From Terriglobia bacterium (lineage in GTDB: Bacteria > Acidobacteriota > Terriglobia > Acidiferrales > UBA7541): a stretch of DNA of 64,000 bases. Every line of letters begins with the position of its first letter. Positions within the stretch are counted from its first letter, which is position 1. The stretch is taken from contig JAIQGC010000006.1 of assembly GCA_020072805.1 (NCBI GenBank), positions 1 to 64,000 of the forward strand. The letters run 5' to 3'. Position numbers and translations under genes: made by a program. Below are positions 50,420 to 60,569 of the stretch, piece after piece. The notes beneath the pieces are model-generated. The model was not told the origin of the DNA and did not search any database. It worked only from the letters and a program-made list of their open reading frames with translations.

Positions 50420-52003
50420 ATGGCTCCTGAGAAGGAAGACAAACTCGCTTCCGAACTGACCCGCAGGGAATTTCTGGCGGCAACGGGAAAACTGACTGGC
50501 GCGGTCGCCGCGGGAACGATTCTTGGCGCGGCGGAGAGCGCTCCGGCTGCGGCGGCCTCCGCCCTTCCCGATCTCGTAAAACTCGACGCCCTCGACCTTT
50601 CCAAAGCCATTCACTCCAAACAGGTTTCCTGCCGGGAAGTGATGCAGACTTTCCTCGGCCACATCGAGCGCTTCAATCCCCGCGTCAACGCCATCGTCTC
50701 CCTGCAGCCCCGCGATTCGCTTCTGAAGCAGGCCGAGGAACGCGACGCGCAACTCGCCCGCGGCGAATCCCTTGGCTGGATGCACGGTTTCCCCCACGCG
50801 GTAAAAGATTTGGCGGCCACGCGCGGCATTCGCACCAGCGGCGGCTCTCCCCTGGTGGACGGCATCCCCACCGAGGACGAAATCTTCGTCGAGCGCCTGC
50901 GCAAGAACGGCGTGGTGCTCATCGGCAAGACCAACGTCCCCGAATTCGGCCTCGGCTCGCAGTCCTACAATCCCGTCTTCGGCGCCGTCGGCAACGCCTA
51001 CGACCCGACCAAGACCTCCGGCGGCAGCAGCGGCGGCGCATCCGTCAGCATGGCCCTGCGCATGCTCCCCGTCGCCGACGGCAGCGACATGATGGGCTCG
51101 CTGCGCAATCCCGCCGCCTTCAATAACGTCATCGGATTCCGCCCCTCCTGCGGCCGCGTTCCCGCCGGTCCTTCCAAGGAAGTGTTTCTCGAACAGCTTT
51201 CGACCGACGGCCCCATGGGCCGCAGCATCCGCGACGTTGCCGCTCTGCTCTCCGTGATGGCCGGGCCGGATCCGCGCGCCCCGCGCGCGCTTGACGATAA
51301 TCCGCAACTCTTTCTGCGCCCGCTCGAACGCGATTTTAAGGGCGTGCGCATCGCCTGGCTGGGCGATCTCGGCGGTCATCTTCCATTCGAGCCGGGCGTG
51401 CTCGATCTCTGCAAATCCTCCTTCAAATCTTTCGAATCCCTCGGCTGCCGCGTCGAGGAAGCCCGCTTCGATTTTTCCCCGCAACTTCTCTGGCGCACCT
51501 GGCTCACCCTGCGCCACTGGCTCATCTCGAATCATCTCGGCGCGTTTTACGCCGACCCCGCCAAGCGCGCACAATTGAAGCCCGAAGCCCAGTGGGAAGT
51601 CGAAGGGGGGCTGCGCCTGACCGCCGCCGGGGTCTACCAAGCCCTGGAAGCCCGCTCCGCATTTTATGCCGCTCTGATCAAGCTTTTCGAAACCTACGAA
51701 TATCTCCTCCTGCCCAGCGCCCAGGTCTTTCCCTTCGACGTGAATGTGCACTGGCCGAAATCCATCAACGGCGTTTCCATGGACACCTACCACCGCTGGA
51801 TGGAAGTCGTCGTCCCCGGCACTCTTTCCGGCTGTCCGGTCATCAACGTTCCGGTGGGCTTCGGTCCCGCCGGCCTGCCCATGGGCATGCAGATCATCGG
51901 CAGAAATCACGCTGATTTCGCCGTTCTCCAACTGGCCTTCGCCTATGAGCAGGCCACCCAGTGGGTGCAGCGCAATCCGCCGCCGCTCCTTGAAAGCGCC
52001 TAG
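50420..52003 (+). CDS. Tat-type exported amidase (amidase-signature family)
   Basis: This 527-aa protein has a twin-arginine-like N-terminus, TRREFLAATGKL, at residues ~14-25, followed by a hydrophobic stretch, so export by Tat is likely. The amidase-signature Ser-Ser-Lys triad is present: the Lys in HAVKDLAA, and the serines of KTSGGSSGGASVSMA with DGSDMMGSLRNPAAF. The enzyme hydrolyses carboxamides to acid and ammonia, probably in the periplasm. It is flanked by MFS transporter genes on both sides with gaps of 9 and 12 nt. Confidence 0.9.
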   Translation: MAPEKEDKLASELTRREFLAATGKLTGAVAAGTILGAAESAPAAAASALPDLVKLDALDLSKAIHSKQVSCREVMQTFLGHIERFNPRVNAIVSLQPRDSLLKQAEERDAQLARGESLGWMHGFPHAVKDLAATRGIRTSGGSPLVDGIPTEDEIFVERLRKNGVVLIGKTNVPEFGLGSQSYNPVFGAVGNAYDPTKTSGGSSGGASVSMALRMLPVADGSDMMGSLRNPAAFNNVIGFRPSCGRVPAGPSKEVFLEQLSTDGPMGRSIRDVAALLSVMAGPDPRAPRALDDNPQLFLRPLERDFKGVRIAWLGDLGGHLPFEPGVLDLCKSSFKSFESLGCRVEEARFDFSPQLLWRTWLTLRHWLISNHLGAFYADPAKRAQLKPEAQWEVEGGLRLTAAGVYQALEARSAFYAALIKLFETYEYLLLPSAQVFPFDVNVHWPKSINGVSMDTYHRWMEVVVPGTLSGCPVINVPVGFGPAGLPMGMQIIGRNHADFAVLQLAFAYEQATQWVQRNPPPLLESA

Positions 52004-52015
52004 CGAAAGTTTCTT

Positions 52016-53314
52016 ATGGCCGACGCAAAAATCACCGCCCGGCGCACTCCGCTCACCCGCAATCAGATCCGCGGCTTCTGGGCCTCCTGGGGCGGCTTCA
52101 CTCTCGACGGCATGGACTCCTTCATCTACGCGCTCGTCTTGGTGCCCTCCCTGCGCGAGCTTCTTCCGCGCTCCAGCATCGAACCAACAAAAGGCCACAT
52201 CGGCTACTACGGCGGGCTGCTCTTCGCTGTATTCCTCGTTGGCTGGGGACTCGCCTTTCTCTGGGGCCCCATCGGCGATAAATTCGGCCGCGTGCGCACG
52301 CTGATGCTCACCATCGTCTGGTACTCCCTCTTCACTTTTCTCAGCGCTTTCGTCACCGGCATCTGGCAACTAGCCATTCTTCGCCTGCTCGCCGGTATCG
52401 GCATCGGCGGCGAATGGGCCATGGGCGGCACCTTCGTGGCCGAGGAGTGGCCCGAGGACCGCCGCCGCGCCGGCGCCGGCTACATGCACAACGGCTTTTA
52501 CGTCGGCGTCTTCCTCGCCGCGCTCGCCAACTACGCCATCGGAGGCCGCTTCGGCTGGCGCGGCATGTTCGTCGTGGGCGGTCTGCCCGCGCTGCTGCTG
52601 GCCTGGGTCCGCCACGGCGTCGTCGAACCCGAACGCTGGCAGCGGAAGAAAGATGTGGTGAGTTCGTGGAATGTTTTGCGCCCGCTCGCCGTGCTTTTCT
52701 CCCACCCCTGGCGCCGCCGCACCATTCTCAATTCGCTCTTCATGCTCGTTTCCATCTGCGGCCTCTGGGCCGGCACCGTCTATGTTCCCGCCGCCGTCAC
52801 CGCCCTCGCCGAAGCCGCCGGACGCGCCGGTCCCGCCGCCGCGCAACTGGCCTCCCGCGCCACCATGCTGGTCGCCTTCGCCACCATCCTGGGCTGCCTA
52901 GCCATGCCCTGGCTCGCCGAACGCCTCGGCCGCCGCGGCGCTCTCGGTCTCTATTTCGCTCTGATGATGGTTTTTATCGCCGTCACCTTCGGCAAAATCT
53001 TCTATCTCGGCGCGGCCGGGCTGCCTTGGTTCTTCGTCTGTCTTTTCTTCCTGGGCTTCGGCGGCGCCAATTTCGCCGTCTACACCCTCTGGCTGCCCGA
53101 GCAGTACCCCACCGAATGCCGCGCCAGCGCCTTCGCCTTCGCTACTTCCTTCGCGCGCTTCGGCGGCGCGGGGATTACTTTTCTAGTTGGCGCAGGAGTC
53201 CAGCACTTTGGCTCGCTCGGCACGCCGGTGGCTCTCACCGCTCTGGCCTTCGCCTTCGGCCTCCTCCTCCTCCCCTTCGGCGCGGAAACCCGCGGGCACA
53301 CTTTGCCTGCATAG
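52016..53314 (+). CDS. MFS transporter, metabolite:H+ symporter type
   Basis: This 432-aa, 12-TM transporter begins with WASWGGFTLDGMDSFIYALVL (the D in TM1 is usual in the aromatic-acid/sugar-acid symporter subfamilies). The GPIGDKFGRVR signature and LLAGIGIGGEWAMGGTFVAEEWP are also present. The latter is typical of the sialate/carboxylate-like MFS group (SHS/AAHS). It is 12 nt downstream of the amidase gene. With the first MFS gene it frames the amidase, suggesting uptake of an amide or its acid product. Confidence 0.9.
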   Translation: MADAKITARRTPLTRNQIRGFWASWGGFTLDGMDSFIYALVLVPSLRELLPRSSIEPTKGHIGYYGGLLFAVFLVGWGLAFLWGPIGDKFGRVRTLMLTIVWYSLFTFLSAFVTGIWQLAILRLLAGIGIGGEWAMGGTFVAEEWPEDRRRAGAGYMHNGFYVGVFLAALANYAIGGRFGWRGMFVVGGLPALLLAWVRHGVVEPERWQRKKDVVSSWNVLRPLAVLFSHPWRRRTILNSLFMLVSICGLWAGTVYVPAAVTALAEAAGRAGPAAAQLASRATMLVAFATILGCLAMPWLAERLGRRGALGLYFALMMVFIAVTFGKIFYLGAAGLPWFFVCLFFLGFGGANFAVYTLWLPEQYPTECRASAFAFATSFARFGGAGITFLVGAGVQHFGSLGTPVALTALAFAFGLLLLPFGAETRGHTLPA

Positions 53315-53330
53315 CGTGAGAGTGATGCTG

Positions 53331-53354
53331 TAGGGGCGGAGCTTGCTCCGTCCG
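53331..53354. repeat. GC-rich intergenic palindrome, copy 4
   Basis: TAGGGGCGGAGC, then TT, then GCTCCGTCC: 9 pairs between 53334-53342 and 53345-53353, including one G-T pair. It is the same layout as copy 1 at 2519 with changes in both arms, and lies between the convergent MFS and carboxylase genes. Confidence 0.65.
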
Positions 53355-53387
53355 CGGTTGCTGCTGAATGCTGGAACGGTGGTGAGG

Positions 53388-54956
53388 TTACAGCGGAATA
53401 TTCCCGTGCTTCTTGCGCGGGTTCGTATCCTTCTTGTTTTCCAGCGCCCGCAGCGCAGTGATCAGCTTCCCGCGCGTCTCCGCCGGCTCGATTACCGCGT
53501 CAATATACCCGCGTTCGGCGGCCACGAACGGATTGGCGAAGCGTTCACGAAACTCCTCGATCTTTTCCCGGCGGAGGGCTTCGCGGTCTTTCTCCGGCGT
53601 CTTGTCCAATTCGCGCCTATAAACAATATTGACCGCGCCCTCCGGCCCCATTACCGCAATCTCCGCCATGGGCCAGGCAAAATTCGCGTCCGTGCGGATA
53701 TGTTTCGACGCCATCACGCAATACGCCCCGCCATAGGCCTTGCGCGTGATCACCGTGATCTTGGGCACGGTCGCTTCCGCGTAGGCATAGAGCAGCTTGG
53801 CTCCGTGGCGGATGATTCCCCCGAACTCCTGCTGCGTCCCGGGAAGAAATCCCGGCACATCCTCGAACGTAATCAGCGGAATATTGAACGCGTCGCAGAA
53901 GCGCACGAACCGCGCCCCCTTCACCGACGCGTTGATGTCCAGCACTCCCGCAAGGAACGCCGGTTGATTGGCCACGATGCCCACGGGCTTTCCGTCCAGC
54001 CGCGCGAAACCTACCACGATGTTTTTGGCGAAGTGCTCGTGCACCTCGCAAAAATACCCATCGTCCATGATCGCGTGAATGGCGTCCTTGATGTCGTAGG
54101 GTTTCTGCGCGTCGTCCGGCACCAGCGTATTGAGCGACTCCTCGCGGCGCGTGGGCGAATCGCTGGTCGCCCGCCGCGGCGGGTCCTCCATGTTGTTCGA
54201 AGGCAGGAAGCCCAGCAGCTCGCGGATCATCGCGCAGCAGTCGGCGTCGTCCTGCGCCACGAAATGGGCCACGCCGCTCGTCGCGTTGTGGGTCATGGCC
54301 CCGCCCAGCTCCTGCTTAGTCACGTCCTCGTGCGTCACCGTCTTGATCACATCCGGCCCGGTGACGAACATGTACGACGTCTCGCGGGTCATCAGAATGA
54401 AATCGGTGATCGCCGGGGAATAGACCGCCCCGCCCGCGCACGGCCCCAGAATCGCGCTGATCTGCGGCACCACCCCGCTGGCCAGCGTATTGCGAAGAAA
54501 AATATCAGCGTAGCCCGCCAGCGACATCACCCCTTCCTGAATGCGCGCGCCGCCCGAATCGTTCAGCCCGATCAGCGGAGCGCCATTGCGCATGGCCAGG
54601 TCCATCACCTTGCAGATTTTCAGCGCGTTCGTTTCCGAGAGCGACCCGCCGAAGACCGTAAAATCCTGCGCGAAAACATAAACGGCTCGCCCATCCACCC
54701 GCCCGAATCCGGTAACGAATCCGTCTCCCGGCGGGCGCTGCTCCTCCATTCCGAAATCCACGCAGCGGTGCCGCACAAACTTGTCCAGCTCCTCGAACGA
54801 TCCTTCGTCCAGCAGCAGGTTGATGCGCTCCCGCGCGGTCAGTTTCCCGGCCTTGTGCTCGCGCTCGCGGCGTTCGGCGCCGCCGCCGGCTTCGGCTTCC
54901 GCGGAAAGCCGCCGCAGCTCCTCGATCCGGTCGTGCTGTTTCCCCTTGGCGCTCAT
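53388..54956 (-). CDS. Acyl-CoA carboxylase, carboxyltransferase (beta) subunit
   Basis: This 522-aa subunit of the PccB/MmdA type transfers the carboxyl group from carboxybiotin to propionyl-, methylcrotonyl- or acetyl-CoA. The double crotonase-like fold is visible: [36 protein letters not shown] and [14 protein letters not shown] with [16 protein letters not shown] 54956 has GGGAGG 9 nt upstream; a longer frame up to 55118 overlaps the next gene. No biotin carboxylase gene is in the window, so the partner lies elsewhere. It is the last gene of the long minus-strand run. Confidence 0.92.
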   Translation of the reverse strand: MSAKGKQHDRIEELRRLSAEAEAGGGAERREREHKAGKLTARERINLLLDEGSFEELDKFVRHRCVDFGMEEQRPPGDGFVTGFGRVDGRAVYVFAQDFTVFGGSLSETNALKICKVMDLAMRNGAPLIGLNDSGGARIQEGVMSLAGYADIFLRNTLASGVVPQISAILGPCAGGAVYSPAITDFILMTRETSYMFVTGPDVIKTVTHEDVTKQELGGAMTHNATSGVAHFVAQDDADCCAMIRELLGFLPSNNMEDPPRRATSDSPTRREESLNTLVPDDAQKPYDIKDAIHAIMDDGYFCEVHEHFAKNIVVGFARLDGKPVGIVANQPAFLAGVLDINASVKGARFVRFCDAFNIPLITFEDVPGFLPGTQQEFGGIIRHGAKLLYAYAEATVPKITVITRKAYGGAYCVMASKHIRTDANFAWPMAEIAVMGPEGAVNIVYRRELDKTPEKDREALRREKIEEFRERFANPFVAAERGYIDAVIEPAETRGKLITALRALENKKDTNPRKKHGNIPL

Positions 54957-54990
54957 GCGGTGCATCCTCCCGGGAATTCTTCGCCGGCTT

Positions 54991-55254
54991 TCAGTGCGCT
55001 GCTCCGTCCGGAGTGGATTGCGGCTTGGGACTCTTGGGGCCAAAGATGCGCACGGCCAGATGCGTCCCCACCCACACCGTGCCCAGCAGCACCACCACGC
55101 CCAGCACGATCTCTGCACCCACGGCCACGGTTCGCAGCGGCATGGATCCGATGGAAGTCACATATTCTGTGGCGGCAATCAGGATGTACAAAGCGGCCAG
55201 GGTGAGCGTGCAAATCAGCACGGTGGTCAGTACGGCGGCGATTATTTTACCCAT
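54991..55254 (-). CDS. Small two-helix membrane protein
   Basis: This 87-aa protein has two membrane helices (residues ~5-27 and ~46-70) and a short polar tail ([14 protein letters not shown]). There is no recognised family and no catalytic motif. It sits 34 nt upstream of the carboxylase gene and 65 nt downstream of the DUF3592-like gene, so it is part of the same run. Confidence 0.65.
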   Translation of the reverse strand: MGKIIAAVLTTVLICTLTLAALYILIAATEYVTSIGSMPLRTVAVGAEIVLGVVVLLGTVWVGTHLAVRIFGPKSPKPQSTPDGAAH

Positions 55255-55319
55255 GTCTCATGGAAGGATAGCGCAGGGAACCCTGAAACGGAAATGCCGC
55301 CGGCCCGAATCCGCGAATC

Positions 55320-55781
55320 TTACCGCAGTCCGGACCAGTCGTCCGCCACCAGAATCGAATTCGTCGGGTTGGCCGCATCGTATTTCACGCTGGCGGGATG
55401 GCCCGGCACTAGGCGGTCGTGCTGCACCTGGCTGTCCAGCCCGGTGATGTCCTGCGCCGTCTGATAGGTCACGCCGGAAATGGAATAGCTGTACCAGACA
55501 TGTTTGCGCTTGAGCGGCGCCTTGCCCGCAGCCGGGTTCGAGCGGAACAGTCCCCCGCGCGCGGCAGGAATCTCTTCGGCTTGCTCCACCAGATCCACAA
55601 TCTGCCCTTCGGCGATGCGCCCGATGCGGTTCAGATGCAGCCGCCGCCTCCGCTCGGCCTCCTCGGTGTCTTCCGGGGAACGAAATAGCGCATAGACCAC
55701 GCTGCCAAAAATCAGCAGCGCCGCGCCGGCGGCCAGGGCCGCCAAGCGCCAGTCCTCCAGCAATCGTTTTACGAGCTCCAC
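55320..55781 (-). CDS. DUF3592-like membrane-anchored protein
   Basis: This 153-aa protein has one N-terminal helix (residues ~14-32, LAALAAGAALLIFGSVVYAL) and a soluble beta-rich part with KHVWYSYSISGVTYQTAQDI and VKYDAANPTNSIL. The latter is the usual pattern of DUF3592, where strands end in a YxPxNP-like motif. The function of the family is not known. It is 25 nt downstream of the transaldolase-type gene. Confidence 0.7.
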   Translation of the reverse strand: MELVKRLLEDWRLAALAAGAALLIFGSVVYALFRSPEDTEEAERRRRLHLNRIGRIAEGQIVDLVEQAEEIPAARGGLFRSNPAAGKAPLKRKHVWYSYSISGVTYQTAQDITGLDSQVQHDRLVPGHPASVKYDAANPTNSILVADDWSGLR

Positions 55782-55806
55782 GATCGTTCCTCGCCGCGCG
55801 CCTCGC

Positions 55807-56508
55807 TCAACGCGATCCCGTCTTCGCCGGAGCCAGAATATCCCCCAGCGATTCCCGCGCCTTCTCCCAATCCTTCAGGAAGACCTCCAGTCCGCGGTCG
55901 GTCAGCGGATGCTTGAAGAGCTGCTCGAATACCTTGTACGGCATCGTGCCGATATGCGCGCCCATGCGCGCCGATTCCACCACGTGCAGCGGCCCGCGCA
56001 GGCTGGCCGCCAGCACCTCCGTCTTGAAATTGTAGTTGCGGTAGATTTCCACGATCTGCCGCACCATGGCCAGGCCGTCCTCGGAAATGTCATCCAGCCG
56101 GCCGATGAAGGGGCTCACGAAATGCGCCCCGGCCTTGGCCACCAGCAGCGCCTGCGACGGCGTGAAGACCAGCGTCATGTTTACCTTGATGCCTTCGCGC
56201 GACAGCACGCTGCACGCCCGCACGCCCTCCGCCGTCGTCGGGCATTTCACCACGATGAACTTGTGCCACTTGGCCAGCTCGCGCCCCTCGCGCACCATTC
56301 CTTCGCTGTCCGTGGAAACCACTTCGGCGCTGACCGCCGCGGCGATCTTCTGCTCCTCGAAAATCCGGCAGATTTCCAGCACGTGCTCGCGGAACGGCTT
56401 GCGTTCCTTGGCCACCAGCGACGGATTGGTGGTCACCCCGTCCACGACTCCCAGCGATACGCCCTGGCGGATTTCCTCCAGATTAGCGGTGTCCAGAAAG
56501 ATCTTCAT
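55807..56508 (-). CDS. fsa: Transaldolase / fructose-6-phosphate-aldolase-type enzyme
   Basis: This 233-aa small transaldolase has the N-terminal [27 protein letters not shown], and the Schiff-base lysine in [11 protein letters not shown] (~residue 88). Family hallmarks [23 protein letters not shown] follow. The compact size (about 220 aa) indicates the TalC/FSA branch. It either transfers dihydroxyacetone units in the pentose-phosphate pathway or condenses dihydroxyacetone with glyceraldehyde-3-phosphate; the branch is hard to settle from sequence alone. It lies 55 nt downstream of the FAH-like gene. Confidence 0.9.
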   Translation of the reverse strand: MKIFLDTANLEEIRQGVSLGVVDGVTTNPSLVAKERKPFREHVLEICRIFEEQKIAAAVSAEVVSTDSEGMVREGRELAKWHKFIVVKCPTTAEGVRACSVLSREGIKVNMTLVFTPSQALLVAKAGAHFVSPFIGRLDDISEDGLAMVRQIVEIYRNYNFKTEVLAASLRGPLHVVESARMGAHIGTMPYKVFEQLFKHPLTDRGLEVFLKDWEKARESLGDILAPAKTGSR

Positions 56509-56563
56509 CGAGCGGCGCCTCCCGTGGCGGCTATTCTACCGGATGGCGCGGAAAAGCGGTAAC

Positions 56564-57352
56564 TCACTCCCGCGGCGCCTGCACCGGATTGCCCAGCGTC
56601 CCGATGCCCTCCACAGAAACCTCCACCGTGTCCCCGGGCGTCAGCGGACCCACTCCCGCGGGCGTGCCCGTGGCGATGATGTCGCCGGGATTCAGCGTCA
56701 TCATCCGCGAAATCCAGCGCACCAGGTAGAGCACCGGATAAAGCATCAGCGAAGTTCGCCCGGACTGCCGTACCTTCCCGTTTACGCGCGTCTCCACGAG
56801 CACGTCCCCGGGTTCCAGCTCCGTTTCGATGTGCGGCCCCACCGGGCAAAACGTGTCGAAGCCCTTGGCCCGGTCAAACAGCGTTTCCGCTTTTTGAATG
56901 TCCCGCGCGGTCACGTCGTTGAGGCAGGTGTAACCCAATATGTACGGGCGCACATCCTCCTCGTCCTTGATGTGCGCGCAGCGCCGCCCCATCACCACCG
57001 TCAGCTCGCCTTCGTGCTCCACCTGTTTCGAAAACCGCGTCAGCACGATGGCTTCCCCCGGACCGATGATGGCCGAGGGCGGCTTCAGAAAAATCAGAGG
57101 CTCCTTGGGTGTTTCGTGGCCCAGTTCGGCGATGTGCGCGGCATAGTTGCGTCCCACGCAGACTACCTTGCTGGGTTCGACCGGCGCCAGCAGGCGAATC
57201 TCGTTCAGCGCCCAGCTGCGCGTCCCGTGCGTCCATTGGCCCCAGGGCGTTCCGTGGATCTCCTGGACCTCCGCGCCGGCCAGCAGGCCGTAGCGGGCCT
57301 GCGGCGGAGACGAATTCTCGCGTTGCAACGGTTCAAAGCGGCAGAATTTCAT
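56564..57352 (-). CDS. Fumarylacetoacetate-hydrolase-family protein
   Basis: This 262-aa protein has a short N-terminal cap and the FAH barrel with the metal ligands and catalytic motif: CVGRNYAAHIAELGH, FLKPPSAIIGPGEAI, EHEGELTVVMG and LNDVTARDIQ, then GDIIATGTPAGVG. Relatives split C-C bonds in acylpyruvates or 2-hydroxyhepta-dienedioates or act as oxaloacetate decarboxylases; the substrate here is not known. It is 6 nt downstream of the membrane protein gene and 55 nt upstream of the transaldolase gene. Confidence 0.88.
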   Translation of the reverse strand: MKFCRFEPLQRENSSPPQARYGLLAGAEVQEIHGTPWGQWTHGTRSWALNEIRLLAPVEPSKVVCVGRNYAAHIAELGHETPKEPLIFLKPPSAIIGPGEAIVLTRFSKQVEHEGELTVVMGRRCAHIKDEEDVRPYILGYTCLNDVTARDIQKAETLFDRAKGFDTFCPVGPHIETELEPGDVLVETRVNGKVRQSGRTSLMLYPVLYLVRWISRMMTLNPGDIIATGTPAGVGPLTPGDTVEVSVEGIGTLGNPVQAPRE

Positions 57353-57358
57353 CGGTTT

Positions 57359-57817
57359 TCAGCTCGTGTGATGACGTGTTTGCGCAACATGCTCGACCCG
57401 GATGCTCCACAGGATCGTCCCGATCCAGGCGATGGTAGCCGCGAAAAGATACAGCACCCCGCCCAGCATGAACAAATGGAACGCTCCCATGCGCCCGGCC
57501 AGGCTGGAAAAATAAAAACAATACAACCGGTAAGCCAGACTGAAAATCCCCCATGCCGTGATCCCGCTCAAAAACAACTGCGAAGGAAACCGCAGGAACC
57601 GCACCAGCGGCACCAGTACGAGGATCCCCACAGCCGCCGCCCCGGCAACATTGCGCTCCCAGGCAAACCGTTCCAGCCACGGCGCGCGATTGGCCAGGAG
57701 CAGCCAGAAAAGCATCGCCGCGGAAAGCACCACGCCGGTGTATATCCCCGTGCGCAGCGCCGCGCTCTTCAGCCACGCCAGCAGCCGGTAGCCGGTCAGA
57801 TGTGCCCGCAAGGCCAT
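57359..57817 (-). CDS. Small polytopic membrane protein of unknown function
   Basis: This 152-aa protein has about four TM helices (near residues 27-46, 57-74, 85-107 and 113-138) and a basic N-terminus. I do not recognise it. ATG 57817 avoids overlap with the FN3 lipoprotein gene; a start 18 codons earlier (57871) would overlap it by 20 nt. It is packed between the lipoprotein and FAH-like genes. Confidence 0.65.
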   Translation of the reverse strand: MALRAHLTGYRLLAWLKSAALRTGIYTGVVLSAAMLFWLLLANRAPWLERFAWERNVAGAAAVGILVLVPLVRFLRFPSQLFLSGITAWGIFSLAYRLYCFYFSSLAGRMGAFHLFMLGGVLYLFAATIAWIGTILWSIRVEHVAQTRHHTS

Positions 57818-57851
57818 TTCGAATTCTCTCCACTCGCTGCCTGCCGCGCCC

Positions 57852-59012
57852 TTACGGCTGCGTCTCGGCAAGTTCCAGGTCGGCCGCGCCGCTCGCTGCG
57901 CTTTCGTTTCCGCTGCGATCCACGGCCGTCACCGTATACCAATAATGATGTCCCGCTTGTATTGAATTATCACGGAAGGCCGGAGTGGGCAACAATTCCG
58001 GCGTCAAAACTGCACCCGCTGTGCCCTCTTTTTCACTCCGGTAGACGCGGTATCCAGCCAGGTCGCTCTCCGCGTTCATGCTCCAGCTCAACTCCGCTTG
58101 CCCCGCCGGCCGCTCCCCTCCCGGCACATACACGGCCACCAGCCCCTGCGGCGCGCCCGGCGGAAAAATGTCCCGCGCTTCCACCACCAGCGCCGCCGAA
58201 TCCGGCGATTCCAGGCTGTTCGCTTCATCCCCCGCAGGCGCGCTCACCGCGCGCACCGTATACAGATACGTCGCGCCGAAAACAAACTGCGTGTCCGCAA
58301 ACTCTCTGCCCGCGGCCGGTCCCAGCAGCGCCGGCGGCGATTTCCATTTTGCCTTGCTCGGGTCCGCCGCAGCCTCCGTCGCGGAGCCCGGTTCCAGTTC
58401 GCCGCGGTAGACGCGGTAGCCGCTGACCGCCGCGCCGCCAGCCGCCGCCGCGCTCCAGGTAAGCTGAATGGCCGATTCCGTCAGGCGCGCGGCCAGGCCG
58501 TTGACGCGCTCCGGCGGCGGATAGAGCCGCAGAATCACCGTGTTGGAATCTCCGGAAGCCCGCTTCTTCGAGACACGCGAACGTACTCGATAGGCATAGC
58601 CCGCGCCGGGATGCGCGCGCAGTTCCTCGGCGGAAATCACATCGCGAAAGCGCACCTGGCCCCCGGCGCTCAGCGTGGGCAGCATCGCTCCCGGCACCGT
58701 GTACACCATGTGGAAGGAGTCCGGGTCGGCCGTGCCGTCGTCGCGCAGCGTCCCTCGGTAAATCTCGATCTCCGGCGGCTCGGCCAGGGCTTCTCCGTCC
58801 GCGCTTGCTTGCGGAGCGGCAAAGCTTAGCGCGACTCCCTCGCCCTGCTGCCGCGCGGCCAGATCCCCGATCGCCGCCGGCACAACCTTCCGCGGCGGAC
58901 GCGGATCTCCCGGTGCTCCGCATCCCGCCAGCAAAAAATAAAAAACAATGGAAATCGGCAAACTGAAAATCAGGCGGGCGGCGGCGTGCGGCTGCATCTC
59001 GCGCATGTTCAC
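57852..59012 (-). CDS. Fibronectin type III lipoprotein
   Basis: This 386-aa protein has a lipobox after a hydrophobic signal (IVFYFLLAGC), so the mature protein is anchored at cysteine ~31. About three FN3-like beta modules follow, with YRVYRGELE, YLYTVRAVS and YRVYRSEKE...YWYTVTAVDRSGNES signatures. It probably binds cell-surface or matrix material. The first start is a GTG at 59012 with GGGGGAG about 9 nt upstream; ATGs at 59006 and 58997 are alternatives. It is 48 nt downstream of hslU, an unusual partner. Confidence 0.82.
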   Translation of the reverse strand: MNMREMQPHAAARLIFSLPISIVFYFLLAGCGAPGDPRPPRKVVPAAIGDLAARQQGEGVALSFAAPQASADGEALAEPPEIEIYRGTLRDDGTADPDSFHMVYTVPGAMLPTLSAGGQVRFRDVISAEELRAHPGAGYAYRVRSRVSKKRASGDSNTVILRLYPPPERVNGLAARLTESAIQLTWSAAAAGGAAVSGYRVYRGELEPGSATEAAADPSKAKWKSPPALLGPAAGREFADTQFVFGATYLYTVRAVSAPAGDEANSLESPDSAALVVEARDIFPPGAPQGLVAVYVPGGERPAGQAELSWSMNAESDLAGYRVYRSEKEGTAGAVLTPELLPTPAFRDNSIQAGHHYWYTVTAVDRSGNESAASGAADLELAETQP

Positions 59013-59060
59013 CGGATGGCGCTCCCCCTGTTTCGAATTTCGTATTGCGAATTTCCGCTT

Positions 59061-60512
59061 TTACAGAATGTAGCGGCTCAGATCCTGGTTCTTGACGATC
59101 TCCGTCAGTTGCTTGGCCACGTACTCTTCATCAATCTTGACCGTCTTCTTCTTCAGATCCGGCGCCTCGAAGGAGATCTCGTCCAGCACTTTTTCCAGGA
59201 TCGTGTGCAGCCGCCGCGCCCCGATATTTTCCGTCTGCTCGTTCACGCTCGTGGCGAACCGCGCAATCGCCGCCACCGCATCCTCCGTGAAGCTCAGCTT
59301 GACCCCTTCGGTCTCCAGCAGCAGCGTGTACTGCTTGATCAGCGCGTTCTTCGGCTCCGTCAGAATCCGGATGAAATCCTCCTCGCGCAGCGATTGCAGC
59401 TCCACGCGAATCGGCAGCCGCCCCTGCAACTCCGGGATTAGGTCCGAGGGCTTGCTCACGTGAAACGCCCCCGCGGCCACGAACAGAATGTGGTCGGTGC
59501 GGATCATCCCGTAGCGCGAGTTCACCGTGGTCCCTTCGATGATCGGCAGAATGTCCCGCTGCACGCCCTCGCGCGACACATCCGGCCCGTGCCCGCTCTC
59601 CCGCCCCGCCACCTTGTCAATCTCGTCGATGAAGATAATCCCCATCTGCTCGGCCCGCTCCACCGCCAGCCGCGTCACCTGCTCCATGTCGATCAGCTTG
59701 CTCTCTTCTTCCTGGATCAGGTATTCGAACGCGTCCGCCACGCTCATCTTCCGCTTTTTCTTCTGCTGCCCGAAAAAGCCCGAGAGCATGTCCTTCACGT
59801 TGACGTCCATCTCCTCCACGCCCTGGTTCGAGACGATCTCGAACGACGGCATGGAGCGCTCGCGCACCTCCACCTCCACCATGCGCTGGTCCAGCTTGCC
59901 CTCTCTCAATTGCGTCCGCAGCTTTTCCCGCGTCCGCTGCGCCTGCTCGCGCTGCGCCGCGTCCGCCGCCGCCGCTTCCTGCGGCCCCAGTCCCGGCGCC
60001 ACCGCCGGCGGCGAAGGCGGCAGCAGCAGGTCCAGCACGCGCTCTTCGGCGGCCTGTTCCGCGCGCTCCGCTACTTCATCCAGCTTCTCCTCGCGCACCA
60101 TGTCGATCGATGTCTCCACCAGGTCGCGCACCATCGATTCCACGTCGCGCCCCACGTAGCCCACTTCCGTGTACTTGGAGGCCTCCACTTTCACGAATGG
60201 GCAGCCCGCCAGCCGCGCCAGCCTCCGCGCGATCTCCGTCTTGCCCACTCCCGTCGGCCCGATCATCAATATATTTTTGGGAAGGATGTCTTCGGCGATT
60301 TCCGGCGCCAGCTTCTGCCGCCGCACGCGGTTGCGCAGGGCCACCGCGATGGCCCGCTTGGCCGCCGCCTGCCCCACGATGTACTTGTCCAGTTCCAGTA
60401 CGATTTCCCGCGGCGTCAGGTCGTCCAGCGCGGGCAGCTCGGCCATTTCTCCTGCCGCGGGCGCGTTGCCGTTGGAAAGCAGCGTGATCTCTTTATCGGA
60501 CTTGCCGGGCAT
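59061..60512 (-). CDS. hslU: HslU ATPase of the HslUV protease
   Basis: This 483-aa AAA+ unfoldase feeds substrates to HslV. It has Walker A GPTGVGKT (~86-93), Walker [13 protein letters not shown] (~290), the pore-loop motif [13 protein letters not shown] just after Walker A, and the C-terminal LSRYIL that docks into HslV. A long central I-domain with charged coiled stretches lies at ~135-260, and an extra ~25-residue N-terminal tail precedes the usual start. It is 57 nt downstream of hslV. It acts in cytoplasmic protein quality control. Confidence 0.96.
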   Translation of the reverse strand: MPGKSDKEITLLSNGNAPAAGEMAELPALDDLTPREIVLELDKYIVGQAAAKRAIAVALRNRVRRQKLAPEIAEDILPKNILMIGPTGVGKTEIARRLARLAGCPFVKVEASKYTEVGYVGRDVESMVRDLVETSIDMVREEKLDEVAERAEQAAEERVLDLLLPPSPPAVAPGLGPQEAAAADAAQREQAQRTREKLRTQLREGKLDQRMVEVEVRERSMPSFEIVSNQGVEEMDVNVKDMLSGFFGQQKKKRKMSVADAFEYLIQEEESKLIDMEQVTRLAVERAEQMGIIFIDEIDKVAGRESGHGPDVSREGVQRDILPIIEGTTVNSRYGMIRTDHILFVAAGAFHVSKPSDLIPELQGRLPIRVELQSLREEDFIRILTEPKNALIKQYTLLLETEGVKLSFTEDAVAAIARFATSVNEQTENIGARRLHTILEKVLDEISFEAPDLKKKTVKIDEEYVAKQLTEIVKNQDLSRYIL

Positions 60513-60569
60513 AAGCTGGAATCTCTTCCTCTCGCAAATGGCGCAATGGCTCGCTCAATTTCCTTGCGG

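Noticed and set aside
53343-55205. 620-aa plus-strand open frame
   Set aside because: It is antisense to the carboxyltransferase gene, with an Arg/His-rich composition typical of shadow frames.
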